Positions 8,901 through 16,599 of a stretch of DNA of 64,000 nt are shown here, piece after piece. The stretch is from NCBI RefSeq assembly GCF_045038405.1, contig NZ_CP173660.1, positions 1,922,001 to 1,986,000 on the forward strand, written 5' to 3'. Source of the stretch: Sellimonas caecigallum. GTDB lineage: Bacteria > Bacillota > Clostridia > Lachnospirales > Lachnospiraceae. Position numbers and translations under genes: made by a program. Each line of letters begins with the position of its first letter. The stretch's first letter is position 1. Below the pieces are notes generated by a model. The model was not told where the DNA came from. It worked only from the letters and a program-made list of their open reading frames with translations, and searched no databases.

Positions 8901-9537
8901 AGAAATTCTTCCGTATACATTGACGACCGGATTTGCAGGGACATCGAATCTTGTGAAAGCACTGAGCAAATATGGATATGCAGATACGACAAACAGGCTT
9001 CTGCAGTCAAAAGACTATGCGTCGTGGCTGTATCCTGTTGTTCTTGGAGCAACAAGTATCTGGGAGCGTTTTGATTCTTATACGGAAGAAACCGGGTTCG
9101 GGAACAATCACATGAATTCTTTTAACCATTATGCTTTGGGGGCGGTTTTTGAATGGATGATGGAATACCAACTTGGAATATGCGCGGATAAGAAAAATCC
9201 GGGTTATAAAAAATTTATCCTGCAGCCGTCTGCCGGAGGAACGTTTACATCCGCAAAGGGAAGCTTCCAGTCGCCATACGGAGAGATTGTGAGCGGCTGG
9301 ACGGCGGAAGATGGAAAAATTCATACATATGAGGCGGTCATTCCGCCAAATACAAGTGCAGTGTTATATCTGCCTGTCGAAAAAGCAGTGGATGCAGACT
9401 CGATCAAGGGAGCTATTTTTCAGGAAATGGCAGAATGGAATGGACAGAAATGTGCAAAAATCTTTCTTGAAGCAGGATCCTATCAATTTAAGATCAATGG
9501 GAACCGGATAAAAACAGAATATTTGAAAACATCTTAG
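5920..9537 (+). CDS. Lipoprotein alpha-L-rhamnosidase, GH78
   Basis: A 1205-residue secreted glycosidase releasing terminal L-rhamnose from plant or microbial glycans. The start at 5920 (MKKTRRTKG) gives a signal peptide ending in lipobox LSGC, so the enzyme is lipid-anchored outside the membrane; the frame extends upstream only through a TTG without support. Domain order: lipobox, Ig-like N domain, a LamG-like beta-sandwich insertion (about residues 160-335), rhamnosidase N domain, then the (alpha/alpha)6 barrel with DCPQRDERLGWLGDAQ near residue 740, a GH78 hallmark bearing the general acid. MNSFNHYALGAVFEW and a C-terminal beta domain follow. It is transcribed separately from fru. No transporter gene is adjacent. 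Confidence 0.93.
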   Translation: MKKTRRTKGARALACVLILSLAVSVLSGCGGSNVYAKETKIIDLRTDGVENPVGIDNAAPRFSWKMKSGKIGIRQIAYQIVVKEEDGNTVWDSGRVKNAESADIRYGGEKLEPKTRYKWTVKVEDEEENIYTSKPAYFETALMDETLASWDNANWIGPDETAFDAASSVYFHIRTEVQMDKNSGKASLIFGANDERLKDPYRNAEHMAGEHYFRVELDVSQMKNGKGAALRIYRVGYQKTDRKDTPLFSVSAASVKAANLDRIFTQKNRFSAHQLDLQVSQGKMQIWIDGQAVILSDQGNKMILDLTSSYGIYPYLNSVGFYADPGGKAVYKNYQICNTGYGTGVLFDENTGAGIRIFDGNEGVSVEGNVITVDGGKNGILCCADPSFGASPMLRKEFHVKENIEKARLYISARGIYEAKINGKRTDDSWYQPGNAEYREEMPYQTYDITELVKEGDNAIGVCLGRGWWSGYLSPKEENHDYYGEVNALLAKIEIQYADGTKDTIVSDPSWQYYGDGPLRSDSFYHGVRYDAGKEKQVLGFSKAEYENAELRSAKVIDVRKEFSDYKMKARCAGAVHKVGQKKVKKALGESREGSRSYIYDMGENIAGVPSITIPKEYADEGSVITVRYAEMLYPDTEEYKERDLDGLLMTENYRTALSTDIYTMSDEELVIEPHFTLHGGRYIEITGLKKELPKDYIRMLVLSSGELTARYESSDQLVNLLFQNIQNSQTSNFISYPTDCPQRDERLGWLGDAQIYAKAASYQGDVYEFYRRWLDTVRAEQAENGELPAYAPSYDKIENGTVRLGSDAEWDGIVWKSAIAVIPYTLYLQTGRKEIVEENIEAVYRYIKYLDSVDFRYANANKVIQTEKALPGKTGFLADWLGRVETDETLINHAYYVYMLKIASEMAGIAGQKEMESELCSMHELAKNAWNTIYIDEKNGMTRGADGKIQNTQASYAVPLSLNVISEKTAQKAAENLDRLIKEPQPGKDGEGGEILPYTLTTGFAGTSNLVKALSKYGYADTTNRLLQSKDYASWLYPVVLGATSIWERFDSYTEETGFGNNHMNSFNHYALGAVFEWMMEYQLGICADKKNPGYKKFILQPSAGGTFTSAKGSFQSPYGEIVSGWTAEDGKIHTYEAVIPPNTSAVLYLPVEKAVDADSIKGAIFQEMAEWNGQKCAKIFLEAGSYQFKINGNRIKTEYLKTS

Positions 9538-9545
9538 AGGAAAAG

Positions 9546-9577
9546 GAGAGGTAAGGAAGCCTCTCTTTCTTTTTTGC
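9546..9577 (+). terminator. Intrinsic terminator after the rhamnosidase gene
   Basis: GAGAGG (9546-9551) pairs with CCTCTC (9560-9565), followed by a T-rich tract to 9577. Confidence 0.8.
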
Positions 9578-9651
9578 CTGCTGCGTATGAGAGAGAAGAA
9601 AATATTTCGGCAAGATGGTTTTAAGGATGAGACGTGACGGAATATGACTGA

Positions 9652-9694
9652 TTGTGAATATATAACAAAAAATAATATGATATTTTGTGAATAT
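9652..9694 (+). promoter_or_regulatory. Candidate FruR operator: exact 10-base direct repeats
   Basis: TTGTGAATAT occurs at 9652-9661 and again at 9685-9694, 33 bases apart (three helical turns). A related TTGAATATGA follows at 9701, inside the promoter. DeoR-family repressors commonly bind spaced direct repeats, and a DeoR gene closes this operon. Function is inferred. Confidence 0.5.
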
Positions 9695-9700
9695 GTATGA

Positions 9701-9729
9701 TTGAATATGAACGAAAATGATTGTATAAT
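9701..9729 (+). promoter_or_regulatory. SigA promoter for the fruK-fruA operon
   Basis: TTGAAT (9701-9706), a 17-base spacer, and TATAAT (9724-9729), 25 bases before the fruK start codon. Confidence 0.8.
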
Positions 9730-9754
9730 AGATTCAGAAAGTGAGGAAGAGAAC

Positions 9755-10657
9755 ATGATCTATACTGTTACTTTTAACCCATCGCTGGATTATATCATAA
9801 CTGTGGATGATTTCCGCATGGGAAAGACGAATCGGACGACAACTGAACAGATGATGCCGGGAGGTAAGGGAATCAATGTATCCACAGTACTGCAAAATCT
9901 GGGAGTGGAAAATACAGCGCTTGGATTTCTGGCCGGTTTTGTAGGTGAAGAGATTGGAAGACAGGCAGAAAAACTTGGCATCCGTCATGACTTTATCCGA
10001 ATTTCGGGAGGCTGTTCCCGGATCAATATAAAAATGAAGGATTTTGACGGAACTGAGATAAACGGACAAGGTCCGGTTATTTCGAGGAAAGATGTGGGTC
10101 AGCTTATGGAAAAGCTGGATCAGCTGAAAGACGGAGATATACTTGTTCTTGCGGGAAGCATCCCAGGAAGCATGCCGCCTTCCATCTACCGGGATATTCT
10201 CCGGAGACTGTCCGGGAAGGGGATACGGTTTGTTGTGGATGCGACAAAGGAACTTCTGATGAATGTGCTGGAATACGCTCCGTTTCTGATCAAGCCGAAC
10301 AATCATGAGTTGGGAGAAATTTTCGGCGTGGAACTTTCCACACGGGAATCTGTTGTCCCATATGCAGAAAAAATGAAAGAAAAAGGTGCACAGAACGTGC
10401 TCGTGTCCATGGCAGGGGAAGGCGCGGTGCTCCTGGATGAAAACGGGACAGTCCATATGCTGCCGGCTCCACAAGGGACGCTTGTCAATGCAGTGGGAGC
10501 GGGGGACTCTATGGTTGCAGGATTTCTTGCAGGATGGGACAGAAAGCACGACTACGATTACGCATTCAAAATGGGGATTTCGGCAGGCAGCGCCAGTGCA
10601 TTTTCAGAGTTTCTGGCGACAGAAGAAGAAATCCAAAAAGTTTATGAGATGTTATAA
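9755..10657 (+). CDS. fruK: 1-phosphofructokinase
   Basis: A PfkB-family sugar kinase of 300 residues that converts fructose 1-phosphate, made by the fructose PTS, into fructose 1,6-bisphosphate. It has the family opening MIYTVTFNPSLDY, the first signature PGGKGINVSTVLQNLG, and the second signature NAVGAGDSMVAGFLAGW with the catalytic Asp of GAGD. The start at 9755 follows GAGGAAG and lies just downstream of the promoter; the 18 codons upstream overlap that promoter and are rejected. It is followed 31 bases later by the matching PTS permease, which settles the substrate as fructose 1-phosphate rather than tagatose phosphate. Confidence 0.95.
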   Translation: MIYTVTFNPSLDYIITVDDFRMGKTNRTTTEQMMPGGKGINVSTVLQNLGVENTALGFLAGFVGEEIGRQAEKLGIRHDFIRISGGCSRINIKMKDFDGTEINGQGPVISRKDVGQLMEKLDQLKDGDILVLAGSIPGSMPPSIYRDILRRLSGKGIRFVVDATKELLMNVLEYAPFLIKPNNHELGEIFGVELSTRESVVPYAEKMKEKGAQNVLVSMAGEGAVLLDENGTVHMLPAPQGTLVNAVGAGDSMVAGFLAGWDRKHDYDYAFKMGISAGSASAFSEFLATEEEIQKVYEML

Positions 10658-10688
10658 AATCATTTTTGAAAAGGGAGGAGAAATTAAG

Positions 10689-12605
10689 ATGAGAATCACA
10701 GAATTGCTGGACAGACGCAGTATCTGCCTTGACGGCGCGCCGACGTCCAAGGGGGAAGCCCTTGATCAGGTAGTGGATCTTATGGCAAAAAGCGGTAAGA
10801 TAAGAGATGTGGAAGTATACAGAAAAGAAGTGTATCACAGGGAAGAAGAAAGCACCACCGGAATCGGAGCCGGGATTGCTATTCCACATGGGAAATGCGA
10901 TGCGGTAGAAAAACCGGGGCTTGCAGCCATGGTAGTAAAAAAGGGAGTGGAATTTGACTCCCTGGATGGACAGCCGGTTCATCTGATCTTTCTGATCGCA
11001 GCGCCTAACACGGAAGATAACATCCATCTGGATGTATTAAGTAAACTTTCCATGCTCCTGATGGATGAAACGTTTATTGAAAAGCTGAAAGGGGCATCCA
11101 CACCGGATGAATTTCTGGAGATTATCGATGCGGCCGACAATGAGAAGCCAGATCTGGATGATCAGCTTGCGGCTCAGTCGAGCCAGACACTTACGGACGC
11201 TGCATGCCGCATTCTTGCTGTCACATCCTGCCCGACTGGGATCGCCCATACATATATGGCAGCAGAAGGGCTGGAAAAAGCGGCAAAAGCGAAAAACTGT
11301 TTTATCAAAGTAGAGACAAGAGGTTCCGGCGGGGCGAAAAATGTTTTGACAGAGCAAGAGATACAGGAGGCAGACTGCATCATCATTGCCGCAGACGCCC
11401 AGGTGCCGATGGAGCGCTTCCACGGGAAAAAACTCATTGAATGTCAGGTGTCAGACGGAATCAGCAAAGCAGATCAGCTCATTGAAAGAGCGATAAAAGG
11501 AGATGCCCCGGTTTACCAGAATGGAAATCCGACGGCGGTATCCCGGAAGAATGCTTCCTCAGGTGGAGCGCACAAAATCTATACACAGCTTATGAATGGA
11601 GTGTCACACATGCTTCCGTTTGTCGTAGGAGGCGGTATCCTGATCGCCCTTGCCTTTCTTATTGACGGGCTGAGTGTAGATGTCAACACTCTTTCCGACG
11701 AGGCGCGTTCTGCTTTCGGGACAATTACCCCGGCGGCAGCGACACTCAAAGGGATCGGAGACCTGGCATTTAGTTTCATGCTCCCGATTTTGGCTGGTTT
11801 TATCGCTATGAGCATTGGAGACAGACCGGCGCTTGCGGTCGGATTTGTGGGCGGTGTGATTGCTTCCCAAGGAAAATCCGGTTTCCTTGGGGCACTCCTG
11901 GCCGGATTTATCGCAGGTTATCTGATTCTTCTGCTCAGAAAGATATTTGAAAAGCTTCCGCAGGCGATAGAAAAGATCGCTCCGGTACTTCTGTACCCTC
12001 TGTTTGGCATTCTGCTTATGGGCCTGATTATGAACTTTATTGTGGAACCTCCGATCGGAGCATTGAATACAGGGTTGAATACGGCGCTAACAAACATGAG
12101 CGGCAGCAGCAAAATCCTGCTTGGCCTTCTCGTAGCAGGTATGATGTCTATTGATATGGGAGGCCCGTTCAATAAAGCGGCATATGTATTCGGGACGGCA
12201 TCGATCGCCGCCGGAAACTATGATATCATGGCTGCTGTCATGATCGGGGGAATGGTACCGCCATGTGCCATCGCGCTTGCAACTCTGCTCTTCAAAAACA
12301 AATTTACGAAAGAAGAAAGAGAGTCCGGCCCGGTCAATTTTATTATGGGTCTTGCATTTATCACGGAAGGAGCTATCCCGTTTGCGGCATCCGACCCGCT
12401 GCATGTTCTTCCGTCCTGTGTGATCGGAGCGGCGGTATCGGGAGCTTTGTCCATGGCATTTGGCTGTACATTGATGGCTCCGCACGGCGGTATCTTTGTG
12501 TTCCCGGTTGTGGGAAATGCGCTGATGTATTTGATCTCACTTGTGATCGGAACCATAGTCGGAGCAGTACTCCTTGGAATTCTGAAGAAGAGAGTGACGG
12601 AATAG
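10689..12605 (+). CDS. fruA: PTS fructose transporter, fused EIIA-EIIB-EIIC
   Basis: A 638-residue membrane permease that takes up fructose and phosphorylates it at carbon 1. The EIIA(Fru) domain (about 1-145) carries the phospho-His in AIPHGK. EIIB (about 170-265) carries the phospho-Cys in VTSCPTGIAHTYMAAEGL. EIIC (about 295-630) has some eight to ten hydrophobic segments and the conserved GGPFNKAAYVFG and EGAIPFAASDP loops. The start at 10689 follows GGGAGGAG; an open frame continues upstream only as an overlap inside fruK. The gene order fruK-fruA is shared with many Firmicutes. Confidence 0.96.
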   Translation: MRITELLDRRSICLDGAPTSKGEALDQVVDLMAKSGKIRDVEVYRKEVYHREEESTTGIGAGIAIPHGKCDAVEKPGLAAMVVKKGVEFDSLDGQPVHLIFLIAAPNTEDNIHLDVLSKLSMLLMDETFIEKLKGASTPDEFLEIIDAADNEKPDLDDQLAAQSSQTLTDAACRILAVTSCPTGIAHTYMAAEGLEKAAKAKNCFIKVETRGSGGAKNVLTEQEIQEADCIIIAADAQVPMERFHGKKLIECQVSDGISKADQLIERAIKGDAPVYQNGNPTAVSRKNASSGGAHKIYTQLMNGVSHMLPFVVGGGILIALAFLIDGLSVDVNTLSDEARSAFGTITPAAATLKGIGDLAFSFMLPILAGFIAMSIGDRPALAVGFVGGVIASQGKSGFLGALLAGFIAGYLILLLRKIFEKLPQAIEKIAPVLLYPLFGILLMGLIMNFIVEPPIGALNTGLNTALTNMSGSSKILLGLLVAGMMSIDMGGPFNKAAYVFGTASIAAGNYDIMAAVMIGGMVPPCAIALATLLFKNKFTKEERESGPVNFIMGLAFITEGAIPFAASDPLHVLPSCVIGAAVSGALSMAFGCTLMAPHGGIFVFPVVGNALMYLISLVIGTIVGAVLLGILKKRVTE

Positions 12606-12690
12606 ACGGTTGCCGGAACGCGCTTTTGGATGTAGAATAGTGTCAGATCATTATGAAAGGAAGGAATCCGTATTCCGAAAGATAAAAAAG

Positions 12691-13446
12691 ATGCTGACAG
12701 AAAAAAGACAAGAAGAAATCATGCGGATGCTGAAAGAAAAGGGAAGCGTGACAGTACAGGAACTCAAAGAACGATTCGGGGCATCTGAGTCTACGATACG
12801 CAGAGATCTGAATGCTCTGCACAAAGCTGGTAAACTGGTCAAAGTCTTCGGTGGGGCAGTGCAGTCTGAGGAGAAGATGAATGTGAAAGAAGAGCAGGTT
12901 TCCCTAAGGGAAGAGCTAAACCGGGACGAAAAGATACGAATCGCTAAAATGGCGGCAAAGCTCATCGAGCCGGATGATTTTGTCTACCTGGATGCGGGGA
13001 CGACGACCGGATATATGATCCCGTTTCTTTCAGTACAGTCGGCCGAATTTGTGACTAATGCGGTATCCCATGCGCTGAAACTTGCCGAAAAAGGGTTCCG
13101 TGTGACGCTGATCGGAGGAGAGCTGAAAGCGGCCACGGAGGCTATAGTTGGAAATGAGGCGTATGTAAATCTGCAGAAATACAATTTCACAAAAGGATTC
13201 TGGGGGACAAACGGAGTGAGTCTCCATTCCGGTTTTACAACCCCGGATATCAATGAAGCAATGATCAAAAAATGTGCTATGACACACACCCAGACCCGGT
13301 ATATTCTTTGTGACAGCTCTAAGTTTCACAAAGTATCTCCGGTAAGCTTTGGGGAGTTTGGTTCCGCTCAGATCATCACAGACAAACTGCCGGACGAATC
13401 CTACCGGCAATATGAAAATATAAGGATAGCCTCGGAAGAGGAGTAA
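12691..13446 (+). CDS. fruR: DeoR-family repressor, probable fructose operon regulator
   Basis: A 251-residue DeoR/GlpR-type regulator. An N-terminal winged helix (MLTEKRQEEIMRMLKEKG, then VQELKERFGASESTIRRDL) is followed by the phosphosugar-binding DeoRC domain with YLDAGTTT, IGGELK and GFWGTNGVS. The ligand is probably fructose 1-phosphate, from context. The start at 12691 gives the usual family N-terminus but has a poor ribosome binding site. A GTG at 12640 is an alternative giving 17 more residues, also without good support. In many relatives the regulator comes first; here it is last, 85 bases after fruA and before a terminator. Confidence 0.85.
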   Translation: MLTEKRQEEIMRMLKEKGSVTVQELKERFGASESTIRRDLNALHKAGKLVKVFGGAVQSEEKMNVKEEQVSLREELNRDEKIRIAKMAAKLIEPDDFVYLDAGTTTGYMIPFLSVQSAEFVTNAVSHALKLAEKGFRVTLIGGELKAATEAIVGNEAYVNLQKYNFTKGFWGTNGVSLHSGFTTPDINEAMIKKCAMTHTQTRYILCDSSKFHKVSPVSFGEFGSAQIITDKLPDESYRQYENIRIASEEE

Positions 13447-13465
13447 AAGAAGCATACAAAAACAG

Positions 13466-13499
13466 ACAGTCGATCAGAGAAAGATCGACTGTTTTTTTC
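13466..13499 (+). terminator. Intrinsic terminator of the fru operon
   Basis: CAGTCGATC (13467-13475) pairs perfectly with GATCGACTG (13483-13491), followed by seven T residues. Confidence 0.92.
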
Positions 13500-13508
13500 T
13501 GCCTGCTC

Positions 13509-13564
13509 TTGACAAATAACTGCCTTGTATTATAATGTAGTTAAAGGAACCTTACATTACAAGG
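13509..13564 (+). promoter_or_regulatory. Promoter with overlapping PadR-type dyad
   Basis: TTGACA (13509-13514), 16-base spacer, TATAAT (13531-13536). A broken dyad overlaps it: CCTTGTA (13523-13529) with TACAAGG (13558-13564), and AATGTA (13534-13539) with TACATT (13553-13558). ATGT/ACAT half-sites are typical of PadR operators and a padR gene lies in the same operon, so autoregulation is likely (inferred). Confidence 0.72.
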
Positions 13565-13583
13565 TAGATGAAGGGAGAAGAAA

Positions 13584-14354
13584 ATGAGTATGATTTTGGA
13601 AGCTAAAGAGATTATCAGAAATTACTCTAAGAATGGGGAAGGAGCCTATCTGGATGACGGGGATATAAAGGTATTAAAAGGGATTGATCTTTCTGTGGAG
13701 GAGGGAGAGTTTCTTGGAATCATGGGGAAGTCCGGAGGCGGGAAGACGACGCTTCTGAGAGTGTTGGGGCTTTTGGACCGCCCGACGTCGGGGCAGATCT
13801 TATTTGAAGATTTTGATACGAAGGAACTGTGGAAAGACGAGCTTTCTGATATACGCAGAAGGGATATCGGATTTGTGTTTCAGGATTTCTTTTTGATGGA
13901 GAGCATGACAGTAAGGGAAAATATTATCCTTCCAATGATACTGGATAAGGCAAAATCAGAAGATATGCATCGGAAAGCAGAGAAGCTGGCAGAGCAGTTT
14001 CAGATCACGCATCTTTTAGAGAAGAGGCCGACAGAACTTTCCGGAGGAGAGAAACAGAGAACTGCTATCTGCCGGGCACTTATCAACGATCCGAAGTTGA
14101 TCCTTGCGGATGAGCCTACCGGAAATCTGGATTCTCAGTCTGGAAAAATTGTTCTGGAAGCACTGAAAGAGATCCATTCATGGGGAAAGACGATCATCAT
14201 GGTTACCCATGATCCTCAGCTTGCCAGCAACTGCGAGAAAGTGCTCCTTCTGAAAGATGGTGTGATCCTGAAAACGTTGAAAAGAAAAGACGACAGCAAA
14301 GAAGAAGGAGATCGATTTTACAGGACAATCTTAGGAGAGATGGAGCAGCTTTAA
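13584..14354 (+). CDS. ABC transporter ATP-binding protein (MacB/BceA/LolD-like)
   Basis: A 256-residue nucleotide-binding subunit. Walker A reads GKSGGGKTT (the usual xSGxGKS with an extra Gly). The Q-loop is VFQDFFLM, the signature LSGGEKQR, Walker B LILADEPTGNLD, and the switch His is in MVTHD. It belongs to the group that drives extrusion of peptides or lipoproteins through FtsX-type permeases, but no permease gene is adjacent. The operon instead continues with a PadR regulator and a 4-TM protein. The partner is therefore either that small membrane protein or encoded elsewhere. Confidence 0.9.
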   Translation: MSMILEAKEIIRNYSKNGEGAYLDDGDIKVLKGIDLSVEEGEFLGIMGKSGGGKTTLLRVLGLLDRPTSGQILFEDFDTKELWKDELSDIRRRDIGFVFQDFFLMESMTVRENIILPMILDKAKSEDMHRKAEKLAEQFQITHLLEKRPTELSGGEKQRTAICRALINDPKLILADEPTGNLDSQSGKIVLEALKEIHSWGKTIIMVTHDPQLASNCEKVLLLKDGVILKTLKRKDDSKEEGDRFYRTILGEMEQL

Positions 14355-14387
14355 AAATAGGAAAAGGAGAGAGGCAGGTAGAAAAAG

Positions 14388-14714
14388 TTGGATAAGGCAC
14401 AGCTCATGAAAGGGATTCTGGAAGGATGCATTCTGAAGATCATCGATCAGACAGAGACATATGGGTATGAGATTGTGACACGCCTCTGGGATTACGGTTT
14501 TACAGATGCGAAGGAAGGGACTCTTTATCCGCTTTTGCTGCGGTTGGAAAAAAAGGGTCTTATAAAGGGAACATTTAAAGAAAGTCCACTGGGGCCTAAG
14601 AGAAAATATTATTCTTTGACAAAAGAAGGAAAAGATTACGTGCAGTATTTCTATGAGGCCTGGAAAGAAGTGGAACAGTCGGTAAAAAACATTTTTGGGG
14701 AGGAGGGTAAATGA
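14388..14714 (+). CDS. PadR-family transcriptional regulator
   Basis: A 108-residue winged-helix repressor. It shows the PadR core MKGILEGCILKIIDQTETYGYEI, here split as LEGCILKII and ETYGYEI, then EGTLYPLLLRLEKKGLI and GPKRKYYSLTKEG, with a short dimerisation helix at the end. The TTG at 14388 opens the frame, but its upstream GGAGAGAGG is rather far. The ATG at 14406 is a possible alternative. It sits between the ATPase and membrane-protein genes, and probably controls the operon through the dyad at the promoter. The inducer is unknown. Confidence 0.88.
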   Translation: MDKAQLMKGILEGCILKIIDQTETYGYEIVTRLWDYGFTDAKEGTLYPLLLRLEKKGLIKGTFKESPLGPKRKYYSLTKEGKDYVQYFYEAWKEVEQSVKNIFGEEGK

Positions 14715-15292
14715 TGAGTTTTTTTCAAATGACTATACAAGAATCCGAAAAAAAAGAGCTGATCGGAATTGCAAAGGAAGCGGAGCTGAAAGGAATATCG
14801 CTGGAGGAGCAGATTGGCATGCAGGGGAAAGAGTTCTGTGACAACTTGCTGCAAGAAGGGGAAGTAAAAAGAAGCTGGACAGAATATGTGGTAGAAGGTA
14901 TGTTTTGGTTCCTTATCTTTTCACTTGCAGTTCAGATTACAGAGATGCTCGCATTATCTACACCGGGGGCCATGGCGCAGCTGGAGCTGGACAAGGGAAT
15001 TGCGATGGTCGTCTGCGCAGTGTCGGCAACTGTGATGGAATACAGAACGGTTGCAGAGTACAGTGGAAGACTGGCATTTGATAACAAACAGAAAGAGCGT
15101 AGACTATGGAAATATGCGGCTTGTTTTTTGGGGCTGCTTCTATTGTTTGTTCTCCTGGGCCTAGACATGGATATGACATTGGGAATCAGTAATCTGGCTG
15201 TCGCAAGTATCCTTGTGATCCTGGTCTTCTTTTGGGGATTCTTACGAAAGAAATACTGGAATATACAGTCGGAAAAGTACAGCTGGAAATAA
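14711..15292 (+). CDS. Small 4-TM membrane protein, PadR-linked, unknown family
   Basis: A 193-residue protein with a charged N-terminal helical region (about 1-60) and four predicted membrane segments (about 67-85, 94-112, 138-157 and 163-182), ending in a basic tail. I do not recognise the family. It overlaps the PadR stop as ATGA, so translation is coupled. A second in-frame ATG at 14714 is better spaced from AGGAGGG and may be the true start. The layout, ATPase-PadR-4TM, suggests it is either a minimal membrane partner for the ATPase or the sensor/target of the response. Confidence 0.72.
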   Translation: MMSFFQMTIQESEKKELIGIAKEAELKGISLEEQIGMQGKEFCDNLLQEGEVKRSWTEYVVEGMFWFLIFSLAVQITEMLALSTPGAMAQLELDKGIAMVVCAVSATVMEYRTVAEYSGRLAFDNKQKERRLWKYAACFLGLLLLFVLLGLDMDMTLGISNLAVASILVILVFFWGFLRKKYWNIQSEKYSWK

Positions 15293-15305
15293 ATGTTTTG
15301 GCCTG

Positions 15306-15335
15306 CAAAAAAAGAGGAGCCGTGAAAACGGCTCC
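15306..15335 (-). terminator. Intrinsic terminator facing the minus strand
   Basis: An 8-bp perfect stem (15316-15323 with 15328-15335) has its U-tract on the minus-strand side: the + strand reads A7 just to the left and there are no T residues on the right. It therefore terminates minus-strand transcription, although no annotated minus-strand gene is nearby. Confidence 0.7.
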
Positions 15336-15353
15336 AAAGGAAGAGAGAAAAAT

Positions 15354-15419
15354 CTATATCGAATGCAGCGTCTTGTATATCGACGCTAAACTTATTGTTG
15401 GTCGAAGGACAATAACCAT
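15354..15419 (-). CDS. Possible 21-residue peptide on a short minus-strand transcript
   Basis: On the minus strand a good ribosome binding site (AAGGAGACA) precedes ATG at 15446, which reads MIVSSS and stops at TAA. In the same frame, three codons later, ATG at 15419 opens a 21-codon frame (MVIVLRPTISLASIYK...) that ends just before the minus-strand terminator. A TATAGT lies upstream (15474-15479), but no clear -35. It could be a tiny expressed peptide, a degenerate toxin-like gene interrupted by a stop, or the coding-like part of a small RNA. I do not know a function. The terminator direction is the strongest evidence for a real transcript. Confidence 0.28.
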   Translation of the reverse strand: MVIVLRPTISLASIYKTLHSI

Positions 15420-15615
15420 AAAGAATTAGGAACTCGATACAATCATTGTCTCCTTCTTTAGAAGTTACTTATACTATAAAACAGAAATGTGAGTATTTTG
15501 TGACATTGCCGTGAAGCTTTTATAAAAGAACTTAAGAAAATCTAAAGTGTAGCTGAATGATTCGGAAACTGTTGAGATACAATAAGAATAAACAGGATTT
15601 CCGGAGGAGTTACGT

Positions 15616-16524
15616 GTGAGGAACAAAAGCAAAAAGCGGCGTATTCATCTTTTTTTTCTATTGGTATTTCTGTCCGTGGCAGGGCTTATTTCCTTTTTCA
15701 GGCAAGGGCAGACAGAGACAGACACAGGAACAGATATTGCACAGTATGCATCCGGCAACATGCGGGTGCATTTTATCGATGTGGGGCAGGCAGACTGCAT
15801 CCTCGTACAGGCGGACGGCAGAAATCTGCTGATCGATGCGGGGGGAAACGAGAGCGAACAGCTTGTAGTTGAGTATCTGCGGGATCAGGGAGTCATCTAT
15901 CTGGATTATGTGATAGCCTCCCATGCGCATGTCGACCATATCGGAGGGATGGATGCGGTCATACGCAATTTCCCTATCGGCATGTTCTTTCTCCCGAAAG
16001 AAAAATATGACACGGAAAGTTTTCAGGACGTTTTGATAGCTGTACGGGAAAAAGAGATCACGATACACAGACCGGAATTCAAAGAAGCATATCGGCTTGG
16101 GGAAGCAAGATTTCTGTTTGTCACACCGGATTCAGAGAAGCAGTACGAGGATGTCAACGATTTGTCTCTGGGAATCCGGATCAGCAATGGAGCACACAGC
16201 TTTTTGATCTGCGGCGATATCAGTAAGAAAATGGAAAAGCAGATACTGAAGTCCAGGGTTTACATTCGGTCGGATGTCATGAAACTCAATCATCATGGAA
16301 GCAGCGATGCCAACTCGTGGAAGTTTTTAAAGCAGGTAGATCCATCCTTTGTTGTCCTCACATGTGGAAAAAGCAATGATTATGGCCATCCTCACAGGAG
16401 TGTCATGAAGCGGATCAAAAAATTGGATGCAGGAGTTTTCAGAACAGATCGACAAGGGACGATCGTCTTTGAAAGCGACGGCGAACATCTAACGAGCAGC
16501 AAAAGCCCGGATGAAGAACGTTAG
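15616..16524 (+). CDS. Secreted/anchored MBL-fold hydrolase, ComEC C-terminal-like
   Basis: A 302-residue metallo-beta-lactamase-fold protein. After a basic N-terminus, one hydrophobic segment (about 11-28) anchors or exports it. The MBL core starts at MRVHFIDVGQADCILVQ, with the metal motif SHAHVDHIGG, then CGDIS and the HHGSSDAN motif, all typical of the free-standing ComEC/Rec2-type domain. Those domains are thought to degrade nucleic acid outside the cell. Start: GTG preceded by GGAGGAG. It stands alone upstream of a two-component system, with no other competence gene in view. Confidence 0.85.
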   Translation: MRNKSKKRRIHLFFLLVFLSVAGLISFFRQGQTETDTGTDIAQYASGNMRVHFIDVGQADCILVQADGRNLLIDAGGNESEQLVVEYLRDQGVIYLDYVIASHAHVDHIGGMDAVIRNFPIGMFFLPKEKYDTESFQDVLIAVREKEITIHRPEFKEAYRLGEARFLFVTPDSEKQYEDVNDLSLGIRISNGAHSFLICGDISKKMEKQILKSRVYIRSDVMKLNHHGSSDANSWKFLKQVDPSFVVLTCGKSNDYGHPHRSVMKRIKKLDAGVFRTDRQGTIVFESDGEHLTSSKSPDEER

Positions 16525-16599
16525 AAAAGCGGGCATGTACACAAAAAGGACATATTTATCTGCTAAAATATTGGAAAACGTGTAGAAGGGATGACTGTT

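Noticed and set aside
9734..10549. A 271-codon minus-strand frame opposite fruK
   Set aside because: fruK motifs are clear on the + strand. The opposite frame shows no family and is Cys/His/Pro-rich noise.
15616..16524. A competence operon around the ComEC-like MBL protein
   Set aside because: No comEA, comEC membrane domain or type IV pilus genes are nearby, so only the free-standing hydrolase is supported.
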